From: Desulfobacteraceae bacterium
GTDB lineage: Bacteria; Desulfobacterota; Desulfobacteria; Desulfobacterales; Desulfosarcinaceae
Assembly: GCA_027025615.1 (NCBI GenBank)
Contig: JALVQM010000187.1
Span: 1 to 5,640, forward strand
Direction: 5' to 3'
Length of the DNA: 5,640 bases
Part shown: positions 5,080-5,640 of the stretch, piece by piece
Position numbering within the stretch: the first letter of the stretch is position 1
How the letters are laid out: every line of letters begins with the position of its first letter
Notes under the pieces: generated by a model
The model's input: only the letters and a program-made list of their open reading frames with translations
Database searches by the model: none
What the model was told of the DNA's origin: nothing
Translations under genes and position numbers: made by a program

Positions 5080-5155
5080 ACCTTGAGTGAAATCCTTTTT
5101 TAGGGATGGATTCAATCTACATTTCAATATCTTACTAAAAATTCAATCGCTCGGG

Positions 5156-5183
5156 TTGACAACTCAAAATCCCACACTATATT
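5156..5183 (+). promoter_or_regulatory. Strong sigma-70-type promoter of the fmdB-like gene
   Basis: A perfect -35 TTGACA (5156-5161) and TATATT (5178-5183, 5 of 6) are 16 nt apart. Transcription would begin near 5190, giving a leader of roughly 70 nt before the ATG at 5259. The gene is therefore probably transcribed apart from the HELIH gene, 179 nt upstream. Confidence 0.7.
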
Positions 5184-5258
5184 AGTCCAGATTTGCAACC
5201 GACGTTCCAGCTAAGGTTACAATTTTTTTCAATTTAAATACGGGGAGGTTTTGGAAAA

Positions 5259-5525
5259 ATGCCCATTTACGAGTACCAATGCACCCAATGTGGTAAGATC
5301 GTGGAAGCTTTTCAAAAAATTTCCGATGCCCCATTGACCACATGCAGACATTGTTCGGGCGAACTCCAAAAACTCATTTCGCAAAGCACTTTTCACCTCA
5401 AGGGCTCCGGCTGGTATGTAACCGACTACGCCCGGAAATCCAGCTCTGACAACAAGAATCAAAAAAGTGATTCTGCAGCCGGGGAATCGAAATCAAACAG
5501 CGCTGAATCAAAAAGTAAAGATTGA
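5259..5525 (+). CDS. FmdB-family zinc-ribbon protein
   Basis: The 88-residue protein starts MPIYEYQCTQCGKIVEAFQK, the hallmark of the FmdB/CxxC-CxxC-SSSS family. Two zinc-binding pairs are complete: C8-C11 and C29-C32. The segment FHLKGSGWYVTDYARKS (45-61) is the conserved stretch following the ribbon. Residues 61-88 are a low-complexity tail of Ser, Lys, Asn, Asp and Glu, usual for this family and probably disordered. The name comes from a putative regulator in a formamidase operon (FmdB of Methylophilus), but the function of most members is unknown; binding nucleic acid or a protein partner is plausible. The start is supported by GGGGAGG (5242-5248), 10 nt before the ATG. No terminator is seen after the stop, so a gene beyond the window may be co-transcribed. 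Confidence 0.92.
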   Translation: MPIYEYQCTQCGKIVEAFQKISDAPLTTCRHCSGELQKLISQSTFHLKGSGWYVTDYARKSSSDNKNQKSDSAAGESKSNSAESKSKD

Positions 5526-5640
5526 AATTAGCCGTGACGCTTCTTTCTGTCTGCCAGGGGAAACGGACTTTGATGGCCGCCGAAGCATTGAGGTATAGCC
5601 ATATACGCAACAAGCTCTATATTTTTATATATTATTAAAG

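Noticed and set aside
5088..5117. Possible hairpin AATCC/GGATT after the HELIH gene, with a T-run in its loop
   Set aside because: The stem is only 5 bp and the T-run lies inside the loop rather than after the stem, so it does not fit an intrinsic terminator.
5593..5606. GTATA/TATAC inverted repeat in the AT-rich right end
   Set aside because: Arms of 5 bp in AT-rich DNA are expected by chance, and no gene start lies nearby in the window to give it a role.
5522..5638. A 38-codon frame from TTG overlapping the fmdB stop (residues begin LKLAVTLLSVCQ)
   Set aside because: It has no Shine-Dalgarno, a weak start codon and an AT-driven end (YIFIYY), and I recognise no family. Overlap with fmdB alone is not enough.

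Overview
The window looks like a chromosomal stretch of housekeeping genes from a Gram-negative bacterium. The best guess is a member of the Desulfobacterota (former Deltaproteobacteria). That guess rests on the flavour of the HflK, HflC, DciA and FmdB proteins, on the small 32-residue basic AURKAIP1/COX24-type protein, and on sigma-70-like promoters. It is recognition by eye, without a database search.

Left part (1-906): the first 39 codons of a GntR-type regulator run off the left edge on the minus strand. About 600 bases without a convincing gene follow, holding short tandem heptamers, a pair of competing hairpins and one frame with peptide-like segments broken by stops. Next comes a complete minus-strand tRNA-Ser(CGA) with its own promoter. 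The gene-poor stretch lies directly at the 3' end of this tRNA, a place where mobile elements often integrate, but no att repeat or integrase is visible.

Middle left (907-2225): a minus-strand pair, dciA (DUF721, replicative helicase loading) followed 8 nt later by a TrmN6-type tRNA adenine-N6 methyltransferase. A divergent intergenic region of about 260 nt separates dciA from hflK.

Middle (2226-4276): hflK and hflC overlap by 4 nt. Together they make the SPFH-domain membrane complex that surrounds and controls the FtsH protease. The region upstream of hflK carries a good match to a heat-shock (sigma-32) promoter. The operon ends at a hairpin with A and T tracts on its two sides, which can also stop the convergent small gene to its right.

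Right part (4277-5640): the minus-strand AURKAIP1/COX24-type gene starts at TTG behind a Shine-Dalgarno that pairs with the last 13 bases of a canonical 16S tail. Divergent from it is a 183-residue protein that I do not recognise. It has an HELIH zinc-protease-like motif, and its promoter is so close to the ATG that the message may be leaderless. An FmdB-family zinc-ribbon gene with its own strong promoter follows, and then about 115 nt of AT-rich sequence with no gene.

The genes concern protein quality control, translation, tRNA modification and replication. No CRISPR array, insertion sequence or phage gene is seen. The most promising unknown is the HELIH protein with its leaderless-type start; the most striking regulatory signal is the full-length Shine-Dalgarno.
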